Source of the DNA: an uncultured Lachnospiraceae bacterium
GTDB lineage: Bacteria; Bacillota; Clostridia; Lachnospirales; Lachnospiraceae
Reading direction: 5' to 3'
DNA length: 49,405 nucleotides
Assembly: GCA_947165275.1 (NCBI GenBank)
Contig: CAMUZQ010000009.1
Span: 1-49,405 of the forward strand
The notes beneath the pieces are model-generated. The model worked only from the letters and a program-made list of their open reading frames with translations, was not told where the DNA came from and did no database searches. The position numbers and the translations under genes are program-made. Shown here one piece after another: positions 25,362 through 35,037 of the stretch. How positions within the stretch are numbered: position 1 is the first letter of the stretch; each line of letters starts with the position of its first letter.

Positions 25362-27146
25362 ATGAGAAGTATTCTATTTAAGGTAGGGATAATTGTTTTT
25401 ATTACGATCAGTATTGCTTTTTTGTTCGGGATTTTTGATTCCTACAACATTGCCAGAAGGGAAGAGGAGGAAAAAGCGCTGGAGGTTGCGGAGAATGCCG
25501 CTCTTTTGATGAGCTCCGGATCAAACGAGGAGCTGACAGAATATCTGTATGATTATTGCATGATACATGCCGAAGAGATGGATGTCCCGACAGGAGCTGA
25601 CAGGTCAGGTACGGAAAGATATGAGGAATGGCTTGACCGCCACGGGGATGTAATACGAACGTATATGCCCCGTGTAATTACCCTTGAGGATTTTAAAGAG
25701 CTGGATGATGAGACTCAGAAAAAGTACGCAGAGTGCTGGTACAATATCATGCTTTCAGGGATCGACCTGGTGGCTGACCATGCTTCCCTGGAAAACGGGG
25801 ACAGTGTCAATATCCTGATCTATGATTACATTGATGGGAAAGCCATCGCGTTCATATTCACCTCATACAGCAGTTTAGGAGCGAAGGCTCTGGGAGTGAC
25901 CGTGCCCTTTACTCTGGAGAAGCATCCCCGTGTGTCTGAGATACTTAATACACATGAGCCTGTTTCCAGCGCAGAAAGGATAAAATATACTACTGACGGG
26001 ACCGTTCATTTATACGCGCCCACTCCTCTTATCATAAACGGGCATTTTAAAGGGATAGTCGCTGCAGACTGGCTGTGGGAATCCTCGCATAAAAGACTTA
26101 TATCCCGGAGTCTTGAGATCGCTTCGAGGACTCTTGTCTATACGCTTCTTGCTGACATCTTTCTTATGATACTCGTGGGCATAAGGATCATTGCTCCCAT
26201 CAAAAAGCTTCAGACTCAGATGATGGATTATATTGAGAATAAGGACAGCGGCTCCGTTTCCAAGGCGCTTGAAAAGCTCAAAGCAAGAGGTGATGAGATT
26301 GCGGAGCTGTCGAATGATTTCATCCTGCTTTCGGACGAGATCGACCGTTATGTGGAGGAGAGGGCAGAGAACGCGAAGGAAAGAGCGGCTTTGGATACGG
26401 AGCTCGGGATCGCCTCGATGATACAGGAAAGTGCGCTTCCCAGCGAGTTTCCAGCCTTTCCCGAAAGAAAGGAATTTGATATATATGCATCGATGACACC
26501 GACCCTTGCTGTGGGCGGAGATTTCTATGATTTCTTCCTTCTGGATGATGATCATCTGGCTCTGGTGATCGCGGATGTATCAGATAAGGGGATACCGGCG
26601 GCTCTTTTCATGATGCAGGTGAAGACCATGATAAATACTCTGGCGCTCCTCGAAGGAAGCAAGGTGCATCCCACGGAGATTTTTGAGGCGATCAATAACA
26701 GCCTGAACGAACAGATCGAATCAATGATGTTTGTGACCGTTTGGATGGGGATCCTGACCATCTCCACGGGGGAGATGGCGTGCGCGAATGCGGGACATAA
26801 AAGTCCTGTCATATGCAGGTCGGAGGACAGGGAAAGAGACGGATTCAGGCTGTATATCAAGACACATTCTCCTCCGCTGGCAGCATTTAATGGGGTGTCC
26901 TACAACTCTGAGGATCTTTCCCTGCATCACGGAGATGTTTTATTTGTTTATACAGACGGTGTGACCGAGGCTGCATCAGCTGATGATGAGTTTTTTGGAG
27001 AAGACAGGCTGATAGCTGCCTTAAATGAGGTAAGGGACGGATCACCTGAGATGATCGTCGGTCATGTAAAAAAACGTGTGGATGATTTCTCCAGCGGGTG
27101 CGAGCAGTTTGATGATATAACGATGTTGTGTTTTAAATATCTTTAA
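25362..27146 (+). CDS. Membrane sensor with SpoIIE-type PP2C serine phosphatase domain
   Basis: 594 residues from ATG 25362 (MRSILFK); an earlier GTG at 25305 adds sequence that does not look conserved. TM helix 1 (about 5-25) is followed by a Cache-like extracytoplasmic sensor (to about 250; YAPTPLIINGHFKGIVAAD), TM helix 2 (about 262-282), a HAMP-like coil, and a SpoIIE phosphatase domain with metal-site motifs VGGDFYDFF, ADVSDKGIPAALFM, NAGHKSP and YTDGVTEA. Proteins of this kind usually dephosphorylate anti-anti-sigma factors; no such partner gene is in the window. Its sensor-HAMP layout resembles that of the diguanylate cyclase at 7925. Confidence 0.88.
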   Translation: MRSILFKVGIIVFITISIAFLFGIFDSYNIARREEEEKALEVAENAALLMSSGSNEELTEYLYDYCMIHAEEMDVPTGADRSGTERYEEWLDRHGDVIRTYMPRVITLEDFKELDDETQKKYAECWYNIMLSGIDLVADHASLENGDSVNILIYDYIDGKAIAFIFTSYSSLGAKALGVTVPFTLEKHPRVSEILNTHEPVSSAERIKYTTDGTVHLYAPTPLIINGHFKGIVAADWLWESSHKRLISRSLEIASRTLVYTLLADIFLMILVGIRIIAPIKKLQTQMMDYIENKDSGSVSKALEKLKARGDEIAELSNDFILLSDEIDRYVEERAENAKERAALDTELGIASMIQESALPSEFPAFPERKEFDIYASMTPTLAVGGDFYDFFLLDDDHLALVIADVSDKGIPAALFMMQVKTMINTLALLEGSKVHPTEIFEAINNSLNEQIESMMFVTVWMGILTISTGEMACANAGHKSPVICRSEDRERDGFRLYIKTHSPPLAAFNGVSYNSEDLSLHHGDVLFVYTDGVTEAASADDEFFGEDRLIAALNEVRDGSPEMIVGHVKKRVDDFSSGCEQFDDITMLCFKYL

Positions 27147-27185
27147 CCTGTATATTTGACTTCTTTCATAAATGGAGGTAATGAA

Positions 27186-28730
27186 ATGAAAAAGATACTG
27201 GGACGTATACTTGTCGTAGTGCCGGCAGTCGCACTTCAGATCATCTGGTGCTATGTCATATTAGGCGGTCTGGATAAGGTGATGAACGGTCATCTGATCG
27301 ATGCCATAAGCGGGATATTTACCCTGCTTGCCGTGATATTTGTCCTACGTCTTGTCTCAAAACGTGATGAAAGCACATATAAGATACTCTGGATCATGGT
27401 GATACTTGTCATGCCTGTACTCGGAGCATTGCTCTATCTTTTCCTCGGAAACAAGCATACGGGGAGGAATCTCAAAAAGAAGCTTTCAGAATCCGCGGAC
27501 CGGTTTGTGGTAAGAGAACATATAAAGGACAAGGATCAGTCTGAGGAGATCAAGAAGGAGGATCTGAGGATGGGGCAGTCCTTCCAGCATATTTTCAAAA
27601 CTACGGGCTTTCCTGTGCTGAAAAATGGTACCTCCCGTTATTATCCCTTCGGACAGGATATGTTTGCCGATATGTGCGAGGATCTTAAAACCGCGGAAAA
27701 ATTTATCTTTGTTGAATATTTTATCATCCAGAGGGGCAGGTTCTGGGATACCCTGACGGATATCCTTGCGGAGAGGGTTGCCGCGGGTGTGGATGTAAGA
27801 GTCATGTATGATGACCTCGGGAGCATAGGGACATATTCCGTAAGGGACATACGCGATCTGGAAAAGAAAGGGATCAAATGCATTGCCTTCAATCCTCTGC
27901 TTTTTGTGACTACGCAGCTCAATAACCGGGATCACAGAAAGATAATGGTGATAGACGGCAGGGTGGCATACAGCGGCGGTGTCAATCTGGCTGACGAGTA
28001 TATCAATGCAAGAGAGGTCTACGGAAAATGGAAGGATATAGGCTTCAGGATCACGGGAGACGGTGTCGGAAGCTATACTTATATGTTTTCGGAGTTCTGG
28101 AATGCCTTTTCCAAGGATAAGATAGGACAGGAGCAGCTCGCCACCATGGTCACCGGGGATCACATTGTAAAAGAGCCTGCGGATAACGGATATATCCTTC
28201 CTTATTATGATTCGCCCACGAGAGATGAACATACCAGCAATGTGATGTATACAGAGCTGCTGTCTCTTGCCACGGATCATGTATGGTTCTATACACCTTA
28301 TCTGATGCTGGGAGATGCGCTTTTTGATGCATTTATAAGAGCTGCGCAGAGAGGTGTCGATGTAAGGATAATCATGCCCGGCATTCCGGACAAAAAGATA
28401 GTATATATGCTGTCAAGGAGCTATTATCCTGATCTGCTCCTGGCCGGTGTTAAAATATATGAGTATATTCCGGGCTTTGTTCATGCAAAGGCTGTCATGG
28501 TCGATGACAAGATGGCCGGCATAGGAACAGTCAACCTGGATTACAGGAGCCTTTTTCTTCATTATGAGTGCAATTCCTTATTCTTCAAGGCAGATATCAT
28601 AGAGTCACTGCAGAAGGATTATCTGGAGACCCTGAAGGACTGCAGGGAGGTCACGATGGCGGATATGAATAAGAGGGGCATCAAACGGTTCATAAACAGC
28701 TTCCTCAGGGTTATCGCTCCGCTGATGTAG
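27186..28730 (+). CDS. cls: Cardiolipin synthase (phospholipase D family)
   Basis: Joins two phosphatidylglycerols to cardiolipin and glycerol. 514 residues from ATG 27186, preceded by GGAGGT. Two N-terminal TM helices (about 5-60) include VMPVLGALLYLFLG. Both HKD motifs are complete: HRKIMVIDG (His250) and HAKAVMVDD (His433). The upstream gap is 39 bases and the DedA-type gene follows after 10 bases, so one membrane-lipid operon is likely. Confidence 0.93.
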   Translation: MKKILGRILVVVPAVALQIIWCYVILGGLDKVMNGHLIDAISGIFTLLAVIFVLRLVSKRDESTYKILWIMVILVMPVLGALLYLFLGNKHTGRNLKKKLSESADRFVVREHIKDKDQSEEIKKEDLRMGQSFQHIFKTTGFPVLKNGTSRYYPFGQDMFADMCEDLKTAEKFIFVEYFIIQRGRFWDTLTDILAERVAAGVDVRVMYDDLGSIGTYSVRDIRDLEKKGIKCIAFNPLLFVTTQLNNRDHRKIMVIDGRVAYSGGVNLADEYINAREVYGKWKDIGFRITGDGVGSYTYMFSEFWNAFSKDKIGQEQLATMVTGDHIVKEPADNGYILPYYDSPTRDEHTSNVMYTELLSLATDHVWFYTPYLMLGDALFDAFIRAAQRGVDVRIIMPGIPDKKIVYMLSRSYYPDLLLAGVKIYEYIPGFVHAKAVMVDDKMAGIGTVNLDYRSLFLHYECNSLFFKADIIESLQKDYLETLKDCREVTMADMNKRGIKRFINSFLRVIAPLM

Positions 28731-28740
28731 GCGAACCTGA

Positions 28741-29430
28741 ATGGATGAAAGGATAAAAAAAAGAATAACGGCGGTCATCCTGCTGATGCTTTTCATCGCG
28801 GTGGTATCCGTGACAGCATACACAGTCTGCGCTCCCGTATTGAGGATGGCGGATGATCCCGATCAGCTTCGGACATATATCGGAAATATGGGAATATGGG
28901 GATACGGTTTTTTTGTTCTGGTGATAGCCGTACAGGTAGTGGCCGCTTTCATCCCCGCAGGACCGATCGAGATAGCCGCAGGCTATTGCTTCGGGGCGCT
29001 TCAGGGAGCTGTGATATGTGATATAGGCATGACGATAGGAAGTCTGATCGTATTTCTGCTTGTCAGACGCTTCGGCATGGCCTTCATAGAGATCTTTATT
29101 CCAAGGAAAAAAATAGAATCATTAGAATTTCTCAAGACTAACGGGCAGTCCAGGGTTGTGATCTTTCTACTGTTTCTTATCCCTGGCGCGCCCAAGGATG
29201 TGCTGGCCTATGCCGTGGGGCTTACGGATCTGGGGCTTGTCTCATGGCTTTTCATCACAGCCGTGGGCAGGTTTCCCTCCATCCTTCTTACGACCATGAG
29301 CGGAGATGCCCTGGGAGACCAAAGATATGATCAGTTCATAACAGTGATGATCGTGATAGCCGCTGTCGCCGGAGCAGGCTCGGTATTATACCGTATCTGG
29401 AGCCGCAGAAGAGGTTTCCCAGAGGATTAG
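28741..29430 (+). CDS. TVP38/TMEM64 (DedA-superfamily) membrane protein
   Basis: 229 residues with about six hydrophobic segments. The family core is seen in FIPAGPIEIAAGYCFGALQG and IPGAPKDVLAYAVGLT, the two re-entrant loops. DedA-superfamily members act in lipid scrambling or undecaprenyl-phosphate recycling; the exact substrate here is unknown. It directly follows the cardiolipin synthase gene. Confidence 0.9.
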   Translation: MDERIKKRITAVILLMLFIAVVSVTAYTVCAPVLRMADDPDQLRTYIGNMGIWGYGFFVLVIAVQVVAAFIPAGPIEIAAGYCFGALQGAVICDIGMTIGSLIVFLLVRRFGMAFIEIFIPRKKIESLEFLKTNGQSRVVIFLLFLIPGAPKDVLAYAVGLTDLGLVSWLFITAVGRFPSILLTTMSGDALGDQRYDQFITVMIVIAAVAGAGSVLYRIWSRRRGFPED

Positions 29431-29435
29431 AAATA

Positions 29436-29444
29436 TGTTATAAT
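29436..29444 (+). promoter_or_regulatory. Extended -10 promoter before the PRPP synthetase gene
   Basis: TGTTATAAT: a perfect -10 box (29439-29444) with the TGn extension. The -35 position is poor. The leader to ATG 29519 is about 67 bases, with a normal GGAGGAG ribosome site, unlike the leaderless candidates elsewhere. Confidence 0.55.
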
Positions 29445-29518
29445 CCACTCGTGCGTCATGGTTTTGAAAGTGTCAAAAGCAGAGCAGAGGACAAACTGGA
29501 TTTACCGGAGGAGAAGCC

Positions 29519-30715
29519 ATGTCTGATATTATAGACGAAAAAAACGATCTTTTTACCAGGAAGCTTGCGGTCGCCCCGCTTAAGCTTCTTGTCATGCCGA
29601 ATATAAAAGAGCTGGGAGACAAGATAGACAGATATCTTGTGGACTTCAGGAAAAACCGGTTCCCTGACGGAATAAACGATCCGGAGCATCAGGGATATGT
29701 TGCCGATTCCTATGAGACGGCTTTTTCCCTTCCCAGGTTCGGTTCCGGCGAGGGCAAGGCGGTCCTTGAGGAGAGCATCAGAGGCAAGGATCTGTATATT
29801 CTGACCGATGTAATAAATTACAGCATGAAATATAAAATGAACGGTTTCTTAAACCGTTACTCGCCTGATGATCATTATCAGGATCTGAAGAGGGTCATAG
29901 CTGCCGTGGCAGGGAAGGCGCACAGGATATCCGTGGTAATGCCCTTCATGTACGAATCCAGACAGCATAAGAGATCGGCAAGGGAGTCCCTTGACTGCGC
30001 GATGATGATAGAGGAGCTCGCGGATATGGGGGTTTCGGATCTTATGACCTTTGATGCCCACGACCCCTCGGTCCAGGCGGCTGCTCCGCTGTGCGGCTTT
30101 GATAATTTTACCCCCTTCTATCAGTTTTTGAGAGCGCTGCTCCAGAGTGAGGATGATCTCATGATCGATGCCGATCATGTGGTCGTGATTTCCCCCGATG
30201 AGGGCGCGCTGAACAGGGCCATATATTTCGCGACGGTCCTGGGAGTCGATACCGGGATGTTTTACAAGAGGCGGGATTATGCCCATATAATCGACGGCAA
30301 GAATCCGATAGTCGCTCATGAATTCCTGGGTGATTCCGTAGAGGGCAAGGATGTGATAATTGTTGATGACATGATCTCCACAGGAGGATCCATGCTCGAT
30401 ACGGCAAGGCAGCTCAAGAATATGAAAGCGAACCGCGTCTTTATCTGCTGTACCTTCGGTCTCTTTACAGACGGTCTGGAGCTTTTTGATGAGGCCTTCG
30501 CAAACAGGGCCTTTGACAGGATAATAACAACAAATCTCCACTACAGGAGACCTGAGCTTATGACAAGAGAGTGGTATATCGAGGCCGATATGAGCAAGCT
30601 CATAGCCCAGATCATAGATTACTCCAACCATGACATATCCATGGATAAGGTCGTCACTCCTACGGAGAAGATAAGGGAGATCCTCGCAAGCTACAACGAG
30701 AGAATCGATATCTGA
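29519..30715 (+). CDS. prs: Ribose-phosphate pyrophosphokinase (divergent, long form)
   Basis: Makes PRPP from ribose 5-phosphate and ATP. 398 residues, about 80 more than the classic enzyme. The PRPP-binding loop VDDMISTGGSM (Asp283-Asp284) is standard. The ATP-loop region reads MPFMYESRQHKRSARE rather than the usual YARQDRK form, and FDAHDPSVQ replaces the usual DLH region. The N-terminal extension of about 50 residues has no recognisable motif. This looks like the long clostridial class of the enzyme. Confidence 0.85.
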   Translation: MSDIIDEKNDLFTRKLAVAPLKLLVMPNIKELGDKIDRYLVDFRKNRFPDGINDPEHQGYVADSYETAFSLPRFGSGEGKAVLEESIRGKDLYILTDVINYSMKYKMNGFLNRYSPDDHYQDLKRVIAAVAGKAHRISVVMPFMYESRQHKRSARESLDCAMMIEELADMGVSDLMTFDAHDPSVQAAAPLCGFDNFTPFYQFLRALLQSEDDLMIDADHVVVISPDEGALNRAIYFATVLGVDTGMFYKRRDYAHIIDGKNPIVAHEFLGDSVEGKDVIIVDDMISTGGSMLDTARQLKNMKANRVFICCTFGLFTDGLELFDEAFANRAFDRIITTNLHYRRPELMTREWYIEADMSKLIAQIIDYSNHDISMDKVVTPTEKIREILASYNERIDI

Positions 30716-30716
30716 T

Positions 30717-32036
30717 ATGTCCCGTATGCAGCACGGACAGATCATAAGGGAGGTCATCGGGAATTCTGCGGCATCCGAGGCGGGAATATGCGCCGGAGAT
30801 GAATTACTGGCTGTCAACGGCAATCCGGTAAAGGATATCTTTGATTATCAGTATGAATGCGCGGATACTGAGATAGAGGTGACCGTACGCCATAAGGATG
30901 GGGAAAAGGATACATTCCTGCTTGAAAAAACAGAAGACGAGGATCCGGGTCTTGTCTTTGATGACGGGATAATGGATGAGTACAGAAGATGCCGCAATAA
31001 GTGCATCTTTTGTTTTATAGACCAGATGCCCCGCGGCATGAGGGATACACTGTATTTCAAGGATGATGACAGCAGGCTGTCCTTCCTTCAGGGAAATTAC
31101 GTGACGCTTACCAACATGTCGGATGACGATATCGAAAGGATAATAAGATACAATCTGGAGCCTATCAATATCTCCTTTCAGACCACCAATCCAAAGCTCA
31201 GGAACATGATGATGGGAAACCGGAATGCGGGGGCAGCCCTTGAGAAGGCGGACAGGCTTTTTGAGGCGGGAGTGCGCATGAACGGCCAGATAGTGCTCTG
31301 CAGGGGGATAAATGACGGGGAGGAGCTGGACAGATCGATAAAGGACCTTTCGGGATATATCCCATGCCTTGAGAGTGTGTCTGTGGTCCCGGTGGGACTT
31401 TCCAGATTCAGGGAAGGGCTTTATCCTCTTGAGCCTTTTACAAGGGAGGATTCGGTAAAGCTCATACGGCAGATCGAAGGGTGGCAGGACAGGCTGTATA
31501 AGGAGTACGGCAGCCATTTCATCCATGCTTCGGATGAGTGGTATCTGAATGCGGGCATACCCATACCTGCTGCAGACAGATATGATGATTACCTGCAGCT
31601 TGAAAACGGAGTCGGGATGGTACGGATGCTGCTCGACGAGGTCGCAGAGGAGCTTAAGGGCAGGAGAGTGAACCGGAAAAAGGGAAGCTTCAGCGCAGCC
31701 ACGGGACAGCTGATCTATCCTGTGATCGCCGAGCTGATGGAAAGATCAAAAAAATATTATCCTGATATCTTGGCGCATCTCTATCCCATACGCAATGATT
31801 TCTTCGGAGAAAGGATAACGGTCTCCGGACTTTTGACGGGAAGGGATATAATTGAGCAGCTGAAAGGCAGAGAGCTGGGCGACAGACTGTACCTGCCTGA
31901 GAGTCTCCTGCGCTACGGTACGGAGACTTTGCTGGATGATATGACTGTCAGCGGGCTGTCGGATGCTTTACAGGTTCCGGTTGGTATTGTAAAATCAGAC
32001 GGTGCGTCATTTATGGATATGTACGAGGAGTGCTAG
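30717..32036 (+). CDS. PDZ and radical-SAM DUF512 protein
   Basis: 439 residues. A PDZ-like domain (about 1-65; SEAGICAGDELLAVNG) precedes a radical-SAM-like region with Cys92-x3-Cys96-x2-Cys99 (CRNKCIFC) and a DUF512 C-terminal half (about 220-430). The same protein directly precedes der in many Clostridia and cyanobacteria. The reaction is unknown to me. It starts two bases after the prs stop and ends three bases before der. Confidence 0.88.
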   Translation: MSRMQHGQIIREVIGNSAASEAGICAGDELLAVNGNPVKDIFDYQYECADTEIEVTVRHKDGEKDTFLLEKTEDEDPGLVFDDGIMDEYRRCRNKCIFCFIDQMPRGMRDTLYFKDDDSRLSFLQGNYVTLTNMSDDDIERIIRYNLEPINISFQTTNPKLRNMMMGNRNAGAALEKADRLFEAGVRMNGQIVLCRGINDGEELDRSIKDLSGYIPCLESVSVVPVGLSRFREGLYPLEPFTREDSVKLIRQIEGWQDRLYKEYGSHFIHASDEWYLNAGIPIPAADRYDDYLQLENGVGMVRMLLDEVAEELKGRRVNRKKGSFSAATGQLIYPVIAELMERSKKYYPDILAHLYPIRNDFFGERITVSGLLTGRDIIEQLKGRELGDRLYLPESLLRYGTETLLDDMTVSGLSDALQVPVGIVKSDGASFMDMYEEC

Positions 32037-32039
32037 GAA

Positions 32040-33362
32040 ATGAAACCCGTTGTTGCCATAGTAGGCAGACCCAATGTAGGAAAATCATCTCTCTTTAATT
32101 ATCTTGCAGGAGAGAAGATAGCCATAGTAAAGGATGAGCCCGGTATCACCAGGGACAGGATATATGCTGACGTTGAATGGAACGGAAGACAGTTTACCAT
32201 CATAGATACAGGAGGCATAGAGCCTGAGTCAAAGGATCTGATACTCTCCAAAATGAGGGAGCAGGCTCAGATAGCGATAGATACCGCCAATGTCATAGTT
32301 TTCATGACGGATGTCCAGATGGGGCTTGTGGATTCGGACGATAAGGTTGCCGATATGCTCAGAAAATCCCGCAAGAGTGTGGTGCTGTGTGTAAATAAGG
32401 TGGATTCCTTCAGGAAATATGAGGCGGATGTTTATGAATTCTACAACCTGGGCCTGGGGGATCCGATACCTGTATCCGCTGACCAGAGGACGGGAGTGGG
32501 AGATCTTCTGGATGAGATCGTGAAGCTTCTGCCCGATAAGAATGCGGATGAGGAGGAGGACGAGAGACCCAGGATAGCCGTAGTCGGAAGGCCGAATGTC
32601 GGAAAGTCCTCACTGATCAATAAATACCTCGGCAATGAAAGACTGATAGTATCAGATATAGCGGGAACCACAAGAGATGCTGTGGATACGGTCGTCAGGC
32701 GGAACGGAAAGGAATATATCTTTGTGGATACCGCCGGTCTGAGGAGAAAAAACAGGATCAAGGAAGAGCTGGAGACCTATATGATAGCCCGCACTGTATC
32801 GGCAGTGGACAGATCAGATATCGTTGTCCTTGTCATAGACGGTACTGAGGGGGTTGCCGAGCAGGATGCCAAGATAGCCGGCATAGCCCATGACAGGGGC
32901 AAGGGCATAATAATCGCAGTCAATAAATGGGATGCCGTGGAGAAGGACGATAAGACCATATACAGGATGAGCCGGGATATCATGCAGACCCTGTCCTTCA
33001 TGCCCTATGCAGAGATACTTTTTATTTCCGCATTGACCGGACAGAGGACGGAGAAGCTGTTTGAGTCCATAGATACGGTGATCGCCAATCAGAATCTCAG
33101 GATACAGACGGGTGTGCTCAATGAGATAGTAAGCGAGGCCGTGACAATGCAGCAGCCGCCTTCGGACAAGGGAAGGAGATTAAAGGTCCTGTATGCAACC
33201 CAGGTCTCTGTAAAGCCTCCGACTATAGTGATATTTGTGAACAGTGTGAAGCTTATGCATTATTCATATACCAGATATCTGGAAAACAGGATAAGAGAAG
33301 CCTTCGGATTTCAGGGAACTCCGATTCGCTTTGTGATAAAGGAAAGGAAGACTGAAAAATGA
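32040..33362 (+). CDS. der: Ribosome biogenesis GTPase Der (EngA)
   Basis: Double GTPase needed for 50S assembly. 440 residues. GTPase 1 has GRPNVGKSSLFN (8-19) and DTGGIE; GTPase 2 has GRPNVGKSSLIN (about 183-194), DTAGLRRK and NKWD. The KH-like C-terminal domain is complete. Its TGA overlaps the plsY ATG (ATGA). Confidence 0.97.
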   Translation: MKPVVAIVGRPNVGKSSLFNYLAGEKIAIVKDEPGITRDRIYADVEWNGRQFTIIDTGGIEPESKDLILSKMREQAQIAIDTANVIVFMTDVQMGLVDSDDKVADMLRKSRKSVVLCVNKVDSFRKYEADVYEFYNLGLGDPIPVSADQRTGVGDLLDEIVKLLPDKNADEEEDERPRIAVVGRPNVGKSSLINKYLGNERLIVSDIAGTTRDAVDTVVRRNGKEYIFVDTAGLRRKNRIKEELETYMIARTVSAVDRSDIVVLVIDGTEGVAEQDAKIAGIAHDRGKGIIIAVNKWDAVEKDDKTIYRMSRDIMQTLSFMPYAEILFISALTGQRTEKLFESIDTVIANQNLRIQTGVLNEIVSEAVTMQQPPSDKGRRLKVLYATQVSVKPPTIVIFVNSVKLMHYSYTRYLENRIREAFGFQGTPIRFVIKERKTEK

Positions 33363-34027
33363 CGATGCGCATAGTATGCCTTGTTATAGGTTATATCTTC
33401 GGATTGTTCCAGACCAGCTATATACTGGGAAGGATGCATGGGATCGATATAAGGGATTATGGTTCGGGTAATGCGGGCACCACGAACATGCTCCGCACTA
33501 TGGGAACAAAAGCCGGACTTATCACCTTTTTCTGTGATGTTCTGAAGACAATAGCGGCCGTTATCGTCTGCCTTGCCATATTCTACAGAAGGGATGTAAA
33601 TCCTGAGATGCTCCAGATCATTAAGATATACGCTTCCGCCGGTACGATCCTGGGACACAATTTTCCCTTCTATCTCGGCTTCAGGGGCGGTAAGGGGATA
33701 GCCTGTACGGCAGGCTGGATCATTACAATGGATCCCTATATGGTGCTGATCGGCCTGATAGTGTTTTTCGGCATATTTTTTACGACACATTATGTATCTC
33801 TCGGATCCTTGACCCTGTATATCACCTTTCTCATAGAGGTCATAGTGATGGGAGCATTGAGGCTGGGGTATTTCAGGAATATCACTGCAGCCGGCGCCAT
33901 AGAATGTGATATAGTTACCGCGATCTTCTGCGGGATGGCCCTGTACAGGCACAGAGCGAATATAGTAAGACTCATACAGCATACAGAAAAAAAGACTTAT
34001 CTTTCCAAAAAGAACAGGACTGCATAA
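33359..34027 (+). CDS. plsY: Acyl-phosphate:glycerol-3-phosphate acyltransferase PlsY
   Basis: First acylation step of phospholipid synthesis, at the membrane. 222 residues, about five TM helices. Signatures: DYGSGNAGTTNMLRTMG (about 32-48) and GHNFPFYLGFRGGKGIA. Overlaps der and precedes gpsA by 14 bases, so enzyme and substrate-supplier are coexpressed. Confidence 0.95.
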   Translation: MTMRIVCLVIGYIFGLFQTSYILGRMHGIDIRDYGSGNAGTTNMLRTMGTKAGLITFFCDVLKTIAAVIVCLAIFYRRDVNPEMLQIIKIYASAGTILGHNFPFYLGFRGGKGIACTAGWIITMDPYMVLIGLIVFFGIFFTTHYVSLGSLTLYITFLIEVIVMGALRLGYFRNITAAGAIECDIVTAIFCGMALYRHRANIVRLIQHTEKKTYLSKKNRTA

Positions 34028-34041
34028 GAGGGGGGGTCAAA

Positions 34042-35037
34042 ATGAAAAAAACAGGAGTCGTAGGGGCCGGGAGCTGGGGAACAGCTCTGGCAAAGCTTTT
34101 AAGCAATAACGGACACAGCGTTACCGTGTATTCGGCCATAGCTTCGGAGATAGAAATGCTCAATACCTTCCATGAGCAGAAGGAGAAGCTCCCCGGAGTG
34201 GTGCTTCCTGAGGATATGATATTTACATCAGATATCGGGGAAGCAGTAAAGGACAAGGATCTGGTCGTGCTTGCCGTCCCTTCGCCTTTTTCCAGGAGTA
34301 CGGCAAAATCCATGAAAAATGTGGTCTCCGAAGGCCAGATCATTGTATCTGCCGCCAAGGGACTTGAGGACGGGAGCTTTGATACCATTTCCGGGATGAT
34401 CAGGGAGGAGATCCCCCAGTGCAGGGTAGTGGTCTTGTGCGGGCCGACTCATGCAGAGGAGGTCGGAATGGGGGTGCCCACTGCAATAGTTGCAGGCTCT
34501 GAAAATGAAGAGGACGCCCGGTTTGTACAGGATGTATTCATGAATGATGTATTCAGGGTATATACCTCGGATGATCCCTATGGAATGGAGCTGGGGGGCG
34601 CTCTCAAGAATGTTATCGCTCTCGCTGCGGGTATAGCCGACGGATTAGGCTACGGGGATAATACCAAGGCCGCGCTGATCACGAGAGGGATCCATGAGAT
34701 ATCGAGACTCGGGGTTGCTGCAGGCGGCAGGAGAGAGACATTTGAGGGACTTACCGGCATAGGGGATCTGATAGTCACCTGTGCCTCCATGCATTCGAGA
34801 AACAGAAGGGCTGGTATCCTCATAGGCAAGGGCAAAAGCCCGGATGAAGCCATGGCTGAGGTAAAACAGGTCGTGGAGGGTGTATATTCGGCAAAGGCCG
34901 CAATGCATCTTGCGGCGAAGCACAATGTGGACATGCCCATAGTAGCTGAGGTGAATAAGATCCTTTTTGAAAACAAAAAGCCCGCAGATGCGCTGGTCGA
35001 CCTTATGACAAGGGATAAGAAGGCGGAGGCTATCTGA
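34042..35037 (+). CDS. gpsA: NAD(P)-dependent glycerol-3-phosphate dehydrogenase
   Basis: Reduces dihydroxyacetone phosphate to sn-glycerol 3-phosphate, the PlsY substrate. 331 residues. The Rossmann motif VVGAGSWGTALAKLL is at the N-terminus, the catalytic Lys is in GGALKNVIALAAG, and GDLIVTC with SRNRRAG follows. Purine-rich GAGGGGGG precedes ATG. Its stop overlaps the convergent metF end by 8 bases. Confidence 0.97.
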   Translation: MKKTGVVGAGSWGTALAKLLSNNGHSVTVYSAIASEIEMLNTFHEQKEKLPGVVLPEDMIFTSDIGEAVKDKDLVVLAVPSPFSRSTAKSMKNVVSEGQIIVSAAKGLEDGSFDTISGMIREEIPQCRVVVLCGPTHAEEVGMGVPTAIVAGSENEEDARFVQDVFMNDVFRVYTSDDPYGMELGGALKNVIALAAGIADGLGYGDNTKAALITRGIHEISRLGVAAGGRRETFEGLTGIGDLIVTCASMHSRNRRAGILIGKGKSPDEAMAEVKQVVEGVYSAKAAMHLAAKHNVDMPIVAEVNKILFENKKPADALVDLMTRDKKAEAI

